From the NCBI GenBank assembly GCA_006503475.1, contig RSEH01000100.1, positions 89,589-153,588 on the forward strand: a stretch of 64,000 nt of DNA, given 5' to 3'. Below are positions 10,093 through 19,853 of the stretch, piece after piece. The position numbers and the translations under genes are program-made. The notes beneath the pieces are model-generated. The model saw only the letters and a list, made by a program, of their open reading frames with translations. It was not told where the DNA came from and did no database searches. Each line of letters begins with the position of its first letter. Positions within the stretch are counted from its first letter, which is position 1. The DNA comes from Stentor roeselii (Eukaryota > Ciliophora > Heterotrichea > Heterotrichida > Stentoridae).

Positions 10093-12183
10093 CTAACAAA
10101 GACATCCAGGATCACATTTCTCGCTCGATATCAACTCAGTTAACTGAATAAAAGCCTTATCCTTTCCAACCGTATACTCCGTAGAAGGAAACAAGTCACC
10201 TTTCAACTTAACCATTCCTCTTTTCACTCGATTTTCATAGCAAAAGTTAAATTTAACATCCACCAAAGTCGAGTTATTAATCAAAAACTTCATATCATAA
10301 AAGGTAATAAGCCCTTTAGTCATTCCATGAATGTTAAACTTCTGCCCCTTAACAATCCTTCCATTTCTGACCTGATCACATCCATTCTTCCCTGATTTTC
10401 CCTGAAAATACTGCTTAACAAGTGGAAAAAACCTTCTAACAACATCAATATCAGCCTTATCATTTCTTTTAATCGGTTCAAACCAGCTACAAATGCATCT
10501 ATTTTTAGCGACTCCAAATTCACTACACTGTCGATAAGCACTCGCTTTTTCAGTCAAAAGGTTAACAACACTGCTAACTCCATAAGAAGCACGAAGTTCT
10601 TCAAACTCCTTCTGAGGCGGAGTCCCATAAGGAAAATGCGCGAGGTACTTCAAAACCAAATTCAAGTCATATCTTCCAGTGAGCATCTTCGAGTTATGAA
10701 TTAAATTTTCCCTTGCTTTTAGTTTCTGCTCAACATCACTGCTGATCAACATGTATGCTAAAGGAGAAGTGTTTTCAGTGAAACTTCTAACGTCGAACAT
10801 GAGTTTATCGAATTTGAAGCCATGGTCAGACATGACGTAAATCATGAAACTTTCATCACGTTTCTTGAAAAGGTTGGTTAATGCTTTTAAGTAGTCTCGA
10901 AGTTCCACGTCGACAGTTTGGATGTTTCCAGTGTTTTCATGGGCAGCGTCGAGATGGACATAAGCGAATTTGTTGGTATTTCGGTATTTTTCAAAGAACT
11001 CGAAAGTGTAACCGAATGTCAAGTTATGTGAGTTTTGACGACCGTAGCACCTTTGCCGGTTGGAAAAGTCGTCGAAGCCGTAAACAGACCATGCAGCGCG
11101 CCAGTAGTTTTGAAAGACGTGGTCAGCGGCGATTTCTCTGCCAGTGAATCGATTCAAGAAATCATGAACCGTGTCCTTCATGACAAGAGAAACATATCCA
11201 AGACTCATGTAATAATTCCAAATTGACTTTTCTTTCTGATAAGCCAAATGTTCAGGCATTTCTTGATCTTTTTCAGGCTTCTTCACATCCAGCTTGGTCC
11301 TCATCACTTCAAAGTCCTCGCCATATAAAATCTGCGCCATATTGGGCAGGGTGTAGATCTCTGGAAGGCCGAATCTTGTAAACTCATAAACTGAGAAGTC
11401 GCTGTATTCTTCAGGGTTCGCTTTACGATCTGCTAAGAACTCAGTGAATTTTGGCATGAACTTATATGATGTGTATCTAGAAAGTGAATCAAATACAAGT
11501 AAAAACACGTTCATTGGCTTTGCGTCAGGATTTTTTGAGTCCCGGATTTTTTTTGCACGAGTGAAGGCTGACTCGTTGAACTTCAGGAAAAATAAAGAGT
11601 AGTGAGTTTCTCCGCATTTTATAAAAGCGTACTCGGAACGTGGACCTACTGAAGAGTCTGACGTCCAAATCACGTCTTCTTTGTAACCACCGCCTAAAAG
11701 CTGGGGATGGCCTGGGTCTACTGAAAAAAGAGCCTCGCCTTCTTCGCATTCAGCGAAAATTGAATCTTCTTCATAGTAAATCACGTCGTTTTTTGGAGTC
11801 TTACATGATGAATATCGCCTGAAGTTGAAAATTTTCTTGTATTCTTCTTCGGTAAAGTATAATTCGTGAATTTTGCAGGTACTTTCAGGAGGCTCGTATA
11901 GGATCTCGCTGTATTCTTCTAGGAAATTACCTGACTTTGGGGAGTCTGGTGGAGGTGGAGGCGAAGGGGTTGGAGGCGTTAAAGGGATTATTGGAGATAG
12001 GTCGACTTTTGAAGGGTTTGGAGATGTTGAAGTCTCTGATTGCTTTCCTGAATCCTTTAGATGTTCTGGCGATGAAAGGGGACTTGAAAGAGCTCCTGAG
12101 TATTCTGAGTAGAATAACCAGGATAAAGTGAAAACTGAATAAACTCCTATTAGGACTATTAAGAACTTCATCCAGTTTCTCAT
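10093..12183 (-). CDS. DUF229 membrane-anchored phosphatase/sulfatase-like protein, copy 3
   Basis: This is the most upstream member of the tandem trio, at 696 aa. Residues 7-28 form the N-terminal anchor; residues about 30-80 are a Ser/Pro-rich stalk with a PPTPSPPPPP-like run. The catalytic fold contains MNVFLLVFDSLSRY from residue 224 and YVMSDHGFKF near residue 450. Several blocks are almost identical in all three copies (for example SNRQRCYGRQNSHNLTFGY and DPGHPQLLGG), while the stalks differ in length and sequence. All three genes share one strand, so the array arose by tandem duplication. The cytosolic stub has basic residues, consistent with an outward-facing catalytic domain. Confidence 0.9.
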   Translation of the reverse strand: MRNWMKFLIVLIGVYSVFTLSWLFYSEYSGALSSPLSSPEHLKDSGKQSETSTSPNPSKVDLSPIIPLTPPTPSPPPPPDSPKSGNFLEEYSEILYEPPESTCKIHELYFTEEEYKKIFNFRRYSSCKTPKNDVIYYEEDSIFAECEEGEALFSVDPGHPQLLGGGYKEDVIWTSDSSVGPRSEYAFIKCGETHYSLFFLKFNESAFTRAKKIRDSKNPDAKPMNVFLLVFDSLSRYTSYKFMPKFTEFLADRKANPEEYSDFSVYEFTRFGLPEIYTLPNMAQILYGEDFEVMRTKLDVKKPEKDQEMPEHLAYQKEKSIWNYYMSLGYVSLVMKDTVHDFLNRFTGREIAADHVFQNYWRAAWSVYGFDDFSNRQRCYGRQNSHNLTFGYTFEFFEKYRNTNKFAYVHLDAAHENTGNIQTVDVELRDYLKALTNLFKKRDESFMIYVMSDHGFKFDKLMFDVRSFTENTSPLAYMLISSDVEQKLKARENLIHNSKMLTGRYDLNLVLKYLAHFPYGTPPQKEFEELRASYGVSSVVNLLTEKASAYRQCSEFGVAKNRCICSWFEPIKRNDKADIDVVRRFFPLVKQYFQGKSGKNGCDQVRNGRIVKGQKFNIHGMTKGLITFYDMKFLINNSTLVDVKFNFCYENRVKRGMVKLKGDLFPSTEYTVGKDKAFIQLTELISSEKCDPGCLC

Positions 12184-12768
12184 TTTTATGATTTTTTGAA
12201 TAGTATGTATTGATGATTAGTTTAACTCTGATTTAGAGTAGAATGGTTTCATGAGATCATGATTGTTGTGTTTTTAAGTTGAGAGTTGAGTGATTTATTT
12301 ATAAAATGGATATGAATAACTTTTATTATTTGCCAGGTGGAATTGGAATAGGATTTTCGTTTATCTCATTACTGATTTGCAGTATAAAACCGAGAATCAG
12401 ATATGCTATGGGGATAGATTATTTCTTATTATTAACTGTAATGAACGTGATTACTGCTAGCTTCTTGATATTAATTCAGTTTTATATATCATATTGTTAA
12501 GCAACTTACTTTTGATGGGATTTTACAATTTCTTAGCACTATCCTTTACTGAGGAATTTCGGATAGCATTTAAAAGAAGAAGTGGAAATTTACAATTAAT
12601 GATCTTTAAATAAGAATAATTAAAAGCTAGGTGTAAGCGAATTAGGTTAAATCTCTAATAACCCAAAATTATGATAAAAGAGTATAATATTATAGTTTCC
12701 ACAATAAACTCCAAAATGACCAAGCCTAAATAATACCCTCTAACCCAAAAAAATCAATAAAACTATCC
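12184..12768. other. Intergenic region with one doubtful small ORF
   Basis: This 585-bp AT-rich spacer lies upstream of the third DUF229 gene and downstream of the K+ channel gene, which is also on the minus strand. It contains one small open frame (12306-12500), listed separately. Nothing else was recognised. Confidence 0.5.
12306..12500 (+). CDS. Possible 64-aa membrane micro-protein
   Basis: The frame begins with ATG (MDMNNFYY) and encodes two strongly hydrophobic stretches, about residues 11-29 and 40-61, with a basic loop between them. That pattern is what a two-helix membrane protein would show, but an AT-rich spacer can generate it by chance. There is no homology I recognise and no extra support for expression. 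Confidence 0.25.
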   Translation: MDMNNFYYLPGGIGIGFSFISLLICSIKPRIRYAMGIDYFLLLTVMNVITASFLILIQFYISYC

Positions 12769-14043
12769 TTACAACTTCCTCCCTTCCATCTCCCTAACAT
12801 CTTCCTTCAACTGAGCAATCATAACATCAATAACTTTCTCTACTTTCTTCATCTTCAACTCAATATTACTAACATTCATTTTCATATCAATAACAGCCTC
12901 ATCATTCCCCTTACTAAGTTCTTCAACTTCAACTCTTTTATTTTTCATTTCCTTACAAATCCTTCTAAGTTTTTTCTTTTTCTCCTTAGCCTGATGACTA
13001 AATTTCCCAAATTTTTTCTTAGCCAGAAAAAACCTAATCCCCGCAGCAATAGCTTCAGAAGCGACATTAGACTTATAAATTTTCGTAAAAGCCTTACTTT
13101 GAGGTATATTCAAGCTGATTTTTTCCTGCATGGTGAGAACCATCAAGCTAAACAAGCTAGTTCCAATGAAATATCCAAGAACACTAACAACTCTTCCAAA
13201 GTCAGAGACCGGAAGATACTCTCCATAGCCAAGAGTGCTCATATTTTCAAATAAAAACCACAGGGCGTTAGAATAATCAGAATAATAATAAGTTGTCAAG
13301 TTGTCCATCGGCCGTTCTAAGATTCTGAAGATCGTTGCCAATAAAATCATTCCTGCCATCGCTGAGCAGATAATCACGTATAACGGGTACTGTGCAATGA
13401 GACACTTGATGCCGAAGCGGGCGTCTGCAGGGACTTTGTAACGACGGCAGTAGGTCCGGGCTAAGTGGTCTTCGTAAGGGGAAAAGAGCGAGATTGCTCT
13501 GAGGACGATTTCGATTCTTAAGAACATTATAAGGTAAGCGATTTCAGAAGCTTTGTAGCAGAGAGTGTGCATCTCGAACTGGTATCGAAGAGGAAGGTAC
13601 AGGTCAAAGTTCATTCGAGGGTAGGGGATTATCAGAAGCATTATTATTTCAACTAGTCGATACCACTTGAAACTCGAAATGTAGGACTTGAAAGTTATTT
13701 CTCGCATTGGAATACCACTGTAAGCGTGGTTCATGTAGGCGATCCACATTATCTTGTGGTACCTGCCAAGGAGAAGGTAAAATAAAGCGACCAATGTTGT
13801 GATTAGAACTATTATCTTGAATGGGTCTAAAGGCATTGATTTTATCTTGCAGTTACTGTTTGTTCGAGAATCGTGATAAGTGTATTCGTAGTCTATTGTT
13901 GCTGAGAGAATTCCTATCACTGAAAAAAATGCGCAGAGGGCTTCACTTGAGCTCCAATCGTAAAAGAGTTTCTTACTTTCACGGAAAGTGTCGTTCTGAT
14001 GGAAAAAGACTGCTGGAATTAAGATGCTCTGCTCAGAGTCCAT
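12769..14043 (-). CDS. SK-like six-transmembrane K+ channel
   Basis: The 424-aa protein has six hydrophobic segments: about 36-52, 75-93, 127-141, 167-187, 217-241 and 284-305. The pore loop between the last two contains STLGYGEYLP, with the K+ selectivity filter GYG at residues 272-274. The fourth segment has few, unevenly spaced Arg residues, so classical voltage gating is doubtful. The basic region after S6 (residues about 320-372), followed by a coiled coil to the end, resembles the calmodulin-binding tail of small-conductance Ca2+-activated (SK) channels. K+ selectivity follows directly from the filter; Ca2+/calmodulin gating is an inference. Length is normal for a compact ciliate channel. 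Confidence 0.88.
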   Translation of the reverse strand: MDSEQSILIPAVFFHQNDTFRESKKLFYDWSSSEALCAFFSVIGILSATIDYEYTYHDSRTNSNCKIKSMPLDPFKIIVLITTLVALFYLLLGRYHKIMWIAYMNHAYSGIPMREITFKSYISSFKWYRLVEIIMLLIIPYPRMNFDLYLPLRYQFEMHTLCYKASEIAYLIMFLRIEIVLRAISLFSPYEDHLARTYCRRYKVPADARFGIKCLIAQYPLYVIICSAMAGMILLATIFRILERPMDNLTTYYYSDYSNALWFLFENMSTLGYGEYLPVSDFGRVVSVLGYFIGTSLFSLMVLTMQEKISLNIPQSKAFTKIYKSNVASEAIAAGIRFFLAKKKFGKFSHQAKEKKKKLRRICKEMKNKRVEVEELSKGNDEAVIDMKMNVSNIELKMKKVEKVIDVMIAQLKEDVREMEGRKL

Positions 14044-14297
14044 TGATTACTAAAGATTAATAATACCTTAATTAATATTCTAACATTTTATAAAATTCAA
14101 GTATTAGTAATACAAGAACTCTTATAAAGAGATGAGTAAATATGAAGAACTTTTCAACAGTAATAAACCTAAAACAACTCCTTTCCTGAAAAATCCAAAC
14201 CTCAATAAAAAATTTCCCAAATCATAAACCTCAATCAACACCCACTAAATACCTGCAAATCCTTCATTCCCTAAACTAAATCTCACTTCCTCCATAA

Positions 14298-14777
14298 ATG
14301 TCACAAACAGGCAAAAGTGCAGTTCTCTCAAACCAAAGCAATTCAACATCGCCATCAAAAGGAAAACGAGGTCTACGTTTCCACTCAGCATTTCGAATCC
14401 TTGAAAGTCCAAACCACCGAGCGACAGTAGAAACGAATCTTTACCGAATCCCCGACGGTTCCGAAGCATTAAGTCCTTATTCACGAGACCTGGAAATTCG
14501 TTGGGACAACCGATTCCACGTGACTTTTTCCAAAGACAACAACATGGTCTACGCAGCCAATCGTGAATACTTCGACTCGCCGAGGAAGTTCGAGCAGGGC
14601 ATTCCAAAGCGAAATAACGGAAGCCCACGAGGCAAAGGTCGAAATTCCAAGACTCGGGCTGGGAAGTACTGGAATGAAAAAGAAAGCATGTGGAGTACTC
14701 GTTACTCTGCTTCTTCTGAATGGAATGAAGTCAAGCATAAATCTCTCAGAAATTACTTTGAGCATAGTTTAAATTAG
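14298..14777 (+). CDS. Small basic protein of unknown function
   Basis: This 159-aa protein starts at an ATG (MSQTGKSAVL). It has a Ser-rich basic N-terminus, a central region with alternating aromatic residues (RFHSAFRIL, RWDNRFHVTF, NREYFDSP) and a Lys/Arg-rich C-terminal half. There is no signal peptide or membrane helix. Short basic proteins with Tyr/Trp-rich motifs are common among ciliary microtubule-associated proteins, but I cannot assign a family. Codon use resembles neighbouring genes, and it lies head-to-tail before the desulfurase-TtcA gene, 86 bp away. Confidence 0.65.
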   Translation: MSQTGKSAVLSNQSNSTSPSKGKRGLRFHSAFRILESPNHRATVETNLYRIPDGSEALSPYSRDLEIRWDNRFHVTFSKDNNMVYAANREYFDSPRKFEQGIPKRNNGSPRGKGRNSKTRAGKYWNEKESMWSTRYSASSEWNEVKHKSLRNYFEHSLN

Positions 14778-14863
14778 TCTATTAATTAATACTGTTAGTT
14801 AAGAAAAATCTTGAAATCTTCTTTAACACCCAGTTTATAAGTACTTCTGATATTCCGTAATAA

Positions 14864-17695
14864 ATGGCAGCAACACGTCGACCGATCCATCAAATTCTTC
14901 AGCAAACCTTCAGTTCAAAGACTCTTGAAGAGCAAACAAGTGAGAAGCAGCTTTTGGAAGAGAACCGTCCAGAGCTGATCGAATATATTTCTAAAAGCGT
15001 GATAGGAGACTTCTCCATGTTCCCCACTGCATATGGGGAACGTGCGTTAGTCTACGCGGACTACATCGCGTCAGGCCGAAGTCTTAGTTTTATCGAGGAC
15101 TACATTCAGGCAGTGGTGCTTCCGAACTACGCCAACACCCACAACGTGACTTCTTGGGTCGGACTTCAAACGGGTTATTTTCGACAAGAGGCTCGAAGTA
15201 TTGTTGCACGTTGTATCAACTGCTCTGAAGACGATTTAGTCCTTTTTACTTCTAGTGGAACTACTGGAGGACTTAATAAGTTAGTCCAGATCTTGAAGAA
15301 AAGCCGATGGGGAAGCCTTAAAAGCTACTTTCAACAGAATAGGTGGGGATCTGTTGATTGTAAATTGTGCACTATGTCGTTTTCAACACAGGGAAAATTT
15401 ATTAAACATTTAAGCTCGAAAGTGCATTGTCAGAATTTACCTGCGTCTTCTTCTGATGCTTCGGATGAACACCCTGTTGTTTTTTTAAGTGTTTTTGAAC
15501 ATCATTCTAATTTGTTGCCGTGGAAGGAAAGTGGAGCTCAGGTTGTTTTGGTGGAGGAAGATTTGACTGGAGATTTGGATTTTGAGGATTTGGAAAGGAA
15601 GTTGAAGGAGTTTCAACATCGTAGGTTTAAAATTGGATCGTTTTGTGCCTGCTCGAATATTAATGGAGTACTTTTTGATGTTAGAAGGATTACTAGGGTG
15701 TTGAAGAGTCATGGGGCTCTTGCTTTTTTTGATTTTGCGACTTGTGCCCCGTACGTAGACATAAACATGAACCCATCACCCGAAGAAAGCATTGACGCAA
15801 TAGTCTTTTCCGGTCACAAGTTCATCGGCGGTCCAGGTGCAACAGGAGTCCTTGCATTAAAAAAGCGTTTAGTCGGAAACGAAGTTCCAGTAGAGCCAGG
15901 TGGCGGGACCGTTTTTTTCGTGACCGAAAAAAGCCACACCTACCAATTCAACCCAGAAGAGCGCGAAGAAGGAGGAACTCCGAACATAATCGGTTCAATC
16001 CGAATGGGTCTCGCATTTCAACTGAAAGAGTCAGTCGGTGAGTCCTTTATTTTCCAGAAAGAACTCGACCATTGCCAACAAGTGACAGATCTTCTCTCAG
16101 GTACTGAAAATCTCGTCCTTTTAGGAAATATGAAAAAAAAACGACTTCCAATTTTTAGCTTTCTCGTCAGATGTGGAGGAAAATACTTTCATCACTCGTT
16201 CATCGCAGCATTGTTGAATGACTTGTTCGGAATCGAGTGTCGAGGAGGCTGTGCCTGTGCAGGTCCTTATGCCTTGAGACTTATGGGGATATCTTCAGAG
16301 CAGGCAGGACAAATCGAGGATATTTTAAAAGAAGGGTTTGATTTGTTCCGTCCTGGCTTTGTTCGAGTGAGTTTTAATTATTTTCTATCAGATGAAACTA
16401 TTGATTATATCGTGAAAGGCATAAAATTCGTCTGTTCCAATGCGGTCTGGTTCCTTCCGCAGTATAAGTTTGATATGGAAAAAGGAGCTTTTTTGCACAG
16501 AGAGTTCAGCACAAAAGAAGGAAGACATAAAGTCCGTAAATGGCTCGGGGAAATCACTTACGCCCAGGGAAACTGCGGGTATCCTCAGTACTCTAAAGAA
16601 AAATGTAATAATTTGCATGGATTTCTTCAAGAGGCTGATAAAATTTTAAATGAAATCAAGACACATAAGTACCAAAATCGACAGATCACTGATAATCTTC
16701 TAGAAATTCCTTCAAATTTCGAGTATTTGAGATGGTTTGTATTACCTTCTGAAGCTGTTTCTTTTATTCAGAGCAAATCTGTCAGTTTCGCTTCAGTTTC
16801 AGCTCCTTTCACTCCACCTTCTTACACCTCTGAAGTACTTGTATCACTTCCTAGCGTTGCAGAGAAGCCTGCGACTTCTTACTCGCTTTATCCAAAAATT
16901 CCTAAAAAAATGATAAAAAAAGTGATGGGTGCCGTGAATGAGTTCCAAATGATAAACGACGGTGACAAGATCATAGTTTGCATAAGTGGAGGAAAAGACT
17001 CTCTAACCTTACTTCACGTTTTAAGGCACATTCAAAAGACCTCAATAAAGAAGTTCCAACTAGCAGCAGCGACAGTCGACCCCCAAACTCCAGAATACGA
17101 CCCTTCTCCACTAAAGGACTACATGAGTTACTTGGGAGTTCCTTACTTTTACGAGTCCTACGGAATTGTAAGTCTCGCAGCTGTAAAAATGACAAAAAAA
17201 GTAAGTCTCTGCGCCTTTTGCTCAAGAATGAAAAGAGGCATTCTTTACTCCTGCGCACGTCGAGAAGGGTACAACGTGTTGGCCCTCGGGCAGCACCTTG
17301 ACGACTTGGCTGAAAGTTTCATGATGTCGATTTTTAACAACGGCTTACTTCGAACAATGAAAGCGAACTACGTGAACGACAAGGGCGACTTGAGGATAAT
17401 CCGTCCTTTAGTGTATGTAAGAGAAAGAATGACTAAAAGTTTCAGTGAGGAGTCAAAACTTCCTGTTATTACTGAAAACTGCCCTGCTTGTTTCGCTGCA
17501 CCCACTGAACGGCATAGGACGAAACTTCTGCTGGCTTCTCAAGAGCAAATCGTTCCTGACATCTTTTCAAGCATTCAAAAAGCTATGAAACCACTCATGA
17601 GGGGACAGTTCGAGGACTCAACTAGTAAAAAACAGAAGACTGCTGATGAGGAATGTGAAGAAGAATGTGAAACGTGTGTGTTTAACCCTGTTTAA
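14864..17695 (+). CDS. Fusion of NifS-like PLP desulfurase, C2H2 zinc finger and TtcA-type tRNA thiolase
   Basis: This is a 943-aa single-exon fusion. Residues about 35-515 form a class V aminotransferase fold (cysteine desulfurase/selenocysteine lyase-like). It has the PLP Lys319 in FSGHKFIGGPG, and GGCACAGPY with Cys463 and Cys465, where the persulfide Cys is expected. A C2H2 zinc-finger motif (C166, C169, H182, H188) is inserted early in this domain. Residues about 680-915 are a TtcA-type PP-loop enzyme: SGGKDS at 708-713, CAFCSRMKRGILY with C783/C786, GQHLDDLAESF, and CPAC (C873/C876). Bacterial TtcA puts sulfur on C32 of tRNA using a 4Fe-4S cluster, ATP and a desulfurase. Having the sulfur donor in the same chain is the notable point. 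The last 20 residues add a Cys-rich tail (CEEECETC). Confidence 0.93.
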   Translation: MAATRRPIHQILQQTFSSKTLEEQTSEKQLLEENRPELIEYISKSVIGDFSMFPTAYGERALVYADYIASGRSLSFIEDYIQAVVLPNYANTHNVTSWVGLQTGYFRQEARSIVARCINCSEDDLVLFTSSGTTGGLNKLVQILKKSRWGSLKSYFQQNRWGSVDCKLCTMSFSTQGKFIKHLSSKVHCQNLPASSSDASDEHPVVFLSVFEHHSNLLPWKESGAQVVLVEEDLTGDLDFEDLERKLKEFQHRRFKIGSFCACSNINGVLFDVRRITRVLKSHGALAFFDFATCAPYVDINMNPSPEESIDAIVFSGHKFIGGPGATGVLALKKRLVGNEVPVEPGGGTVFFVTEKSHTYQFNPEEREEGGTPNIIGSIRMGLAFQLKESVGESFIFQKELDHCQQVTDLLSGTENLVLLGNMKKKRLPIFSFLVRCGGKYFHHSFIAALLNDLFGIECRGGCACAGPYALRLMGISSEQAGQIEDILKEGFDLFRPGFVRVSFNYFLSDETIDYIVKGIKFVCSNAVWFLPQYKFDMEKGAFLHREFSTKEGRHKVRKWLGEITYAQGNCGYPQYSKEKCNNLHGFLQEADKILNEIKTHKYQNRQITDNLLEIPSNFEYLRWFVLPSEAVSFIQSKSVSFASVSAPFTPPSYTSEVLVSLPSVAEKPATSYSLYPKIPKKMIKKVMGAVNEFQMINDGDKIIVCISGGKDSLTLLHVLRHIQKTSIKKFQLAAATVDPQTPEYDPSPLKDYMSYLGVPYFYESYGIVSLAAVKMTKKVSLCAFCSRMKRGILYSCARREGYNVLALGQHLDDLAESFMMSIFNNGLLRTMKANYVNDKGDLRIIRPLVYVRERMTKSFSEESKLPVITENCPACFAAPTERHRTKLLLASQEQIVPDIFSSIQKAMKPLMRGQFEDSTSKKQKTADEECEEECETCVFNPV

Positions 17696-17705
17696 GTTAG
17701 AGTAG

Positions 17706-19226
17706 TTAGGATGTATGGCCTTTGATGTAACTGTCGTGGATTAGGGAAGAACGGTTTTTCATGAATGAGTAGATTATGAATGCCACTAGGAAAAGAGCGA
17801 GACCTGTCAACATCACTGTCAGGTAGTCTGAAGAACTTGCTGGACTTGAAGAGCAGGTCTTGTAAATGCATTCTGAAATGCAGGAGTCTTGGTCTTCAAG
17901 AGACTTGCAATTTTTTTCACAGTCTTCTTCACATGAAAGCTTTTCTTGGAGAAATTCAACGTTTTTTAATTGATCTGGCTTTTCAAGGAATTCAGAAGAA
18001 AGTGATGATGAAGATGATAAGTCTGAAGGTATCGGGATTGAATCAAGGTCTTGAAACTTCGGCTCGAATTCGGAATCGTTTTTGGTTTCAGATGGATCTT
18101 CAGGATTTTCTTCGGAAAAAATAAAGGAGTCTTCCGGGTGATTGTTTTGTGAAAATTTGATGATTGTCTCTGTTTTTCCTGGATTCCAGAGTTTTTCGAA
18201 GTCTTGAGTGACTGAGTCGAAACTTTCTGCGTTTTCTGTATCAGAAGTTTTAGTATTTTCAGATATTGGCTCAACAGGTTCAACGTTTTTTTGAGTTTCA
18301 TGGAAGGTGAAAGATTCATCATTTTCTGTAAGTTCATTGAAAATCGAGTCGTAATTTTGATTTTTCTTCAATTTTCTAACAACAGGCTGATTTTCTGCGA
18401 ATTCTTGGCTAACATCTTCAAAGGTTTGAACTTCTTTTCCTTTATTCCGAAGAAAGTTTTCTTTTTCCATAGTTTGATGGATTTTTTTCCGATAAGCCTT
18501 ATAAAGAACTTCAAGTCTGACATCAATATCAATGAGATTCCACTCATCATCAAAGAAATCCCTATATTTTTCCTTTTCTTTCCCAACAGCAATTCGCGCG
18601 AGTTCCCAAACATCATAAACTTCGCTGATTTTTTTAGAGATCTGGTTAAGACTCAAGCTTTCAAACTGGTTAATCTGATTGTCGTCATTGACTTGCTTAT
18701 GAAAAAGCCTGGCTTCGTCTTTGTAAAGTCCTTGAGTGAAAGTTTCAGTCGCCAAATGTGAATTCTGGTTGTTTTCGTCTATATTTGGACCTTCCTCTGA
18801 ACTGAGACCTGCAGTGGCCTGATTTCTATTCATGAAAGCAGCGGAATAGGTGTTAATAAATTCGTTGATGTAAGAGAACTGGTCGTAATTTGGGTTATAC
18901 TCTTCTTTTAATTCACTTATCTCAGTGAAGTCTAGACAGTCGATTGAAACTAAGCAACTCACTGTGTTGCTTGACTTGTATTCGAAACAGTCTTCGTATT
19001 TGTCAAGGTCGCAGGAAATCGCTTCTGATAATTGTGGTCTTATTGAGGTACTCACTGAAAATCCTTTGATGTGGACTAGGCTCTGCTGTAGTTTCACTTC
19101 TAGGTCGTGGTCTACGCAGTTACTTGACTTGATGCAACTTACTGAGTCTTTTGAATCGTGGAAACATTTTGAAAATTCTGATGGGTCACATGCTGAGGTG
19201 ATTGAAAGAAGAAGAAATAAAAACAT
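17706..19226 (-). CDS. Type I membrane glycoprotein-like protein with Cys repeats
   Basis: The 506-aa protein has an N-terminal signal peptide (about 12 residues, ending TSAC), a long acidic Ser/Asn/Glu-rich ectodomain, one transmembrane helix (about residues 470-488) and a short basic tail. Two related Cys modules lie near the N-terminus, each with the spacing C-x(10-11)-C-x(5)-C followed by an acidic residue (SVSC..S.CVD and TVSC..S.CLD). A third cluster with about eight Cys (CEEDCEKNC to CIYKTC) precedes the membrane. I do not recognise the family. It converges with the TtcA-fusion gene, 10 bp between stops. Confidence 0.8.
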   Translation of the reverse strand: MFLFLLLSITSACDPSEFSKCFHDSKDSVSCIKSSNCVDHDLEVKLQQSLVHIKGFSVSTSIRPQLSEAISCDLDKYEDCFEYKSSNTVSCLVSIDCLDFTEISELKEEYNPNYDQFSYINEFINTYSAAFMNRNQATAGLSSEEGPNIDENNQNSHLATETFTQGLYKDEARLFHKQVNDDNQINQFESLSLNQISKKISEVYDVWELARIAVGKEKEKYRDFFDDEWNLIDIDVRLEVLYKAYRKKIHQTMEKENFLRNKGKEVQTFEDVSQEFAENQPVVRKLKKNQNYDSIFNELTENDESFTFHETQKNVEPVEPISENTKTSDTENAESFDSVTQDFEKLWNPGKTETIIKFSQNNHPEDSFIFSEENPEDPSETKNDSEFEPKFQDLDSIPIPSDLSSSSSLSSEFLEKPDQLKNVEFLQEKLSCEEDCEKNCKSLEDQDSCISECIYKTCSSSPASSSDYLTVMLTGLALFLVAFIIYSFMKNRSSLIHDSYIKGHTS

Positions 19227-19853
19227 TTATTGGGATATGTAAAGAAGAATATCAGAAAGAATATTATTAAAAGGTTGATTTTTCACTTGTCTTCATTTCA
19301 CAAACTTAAATTATTTGATAAAGACAGTCAATTAATTTGAATAAAATCTCAAAAAAAAAAAATATTTCATCAGAGAGTACTGTTGAATCATATCCAAACT
19401 CAAAAGTAATTAGTCAAGATACTAATATTATTATTTCTATATGAAAATTAAGTGAATTCTTTCAAGCAGTAAATGGTAAATATTTTTAGGGTTAAGTACA
19501 TTCGATTTATATACAGAAATTTTAATGGACTTATTTAATTATCATCTAAAATTTCACTTCGAATTTATGTTTTGTTTCTAATTCTTCTCTGAGGATTTTT
19601 CGCAAGAAATTCGGGCTTGTGTAGTAGCATAAAACTATTCGAAGATATTAGGAGTTCTTGAATTAGGTTAATGACAGCATTTAAGATCTCTATCGATATC
19701 AGTAGCAGATGATAAATATATTATACTGTTATTAATGAATAATGCAATCACCTTCAAACAAAAATCTTCGAGTAAAAATTTCTTTGAAAATATACAAAAC
19801 TATCAAATATCAATAAAAAGATATCAAATTTATAGGTTTTAATAACCATAAAT
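19227..19853. other. AT-rich intergenic region between divergent genes
   Basis: This 627-bp AT-rich spacer must hold the promoters of the divergent membrane protein and P5B ATPase genes. No ORF, repeat or RNA gene was seen. It is unusually long compared with the 17-22 bp divergent spacers elsewhere in the compact half. Confidence 0.6.

Noticed and set aside
14132-14227. 31-codon ORF starting MSKYEELFNS
   Set aside because: It is short, in AT-rich DNA, and has no homology or supporting context; chance is likely.
14245-14765. Minus-strand frames of 94 and 127 aa
   Set aside because: They lie antisense to the 159-aa protein and show no recognisable domain or composition.
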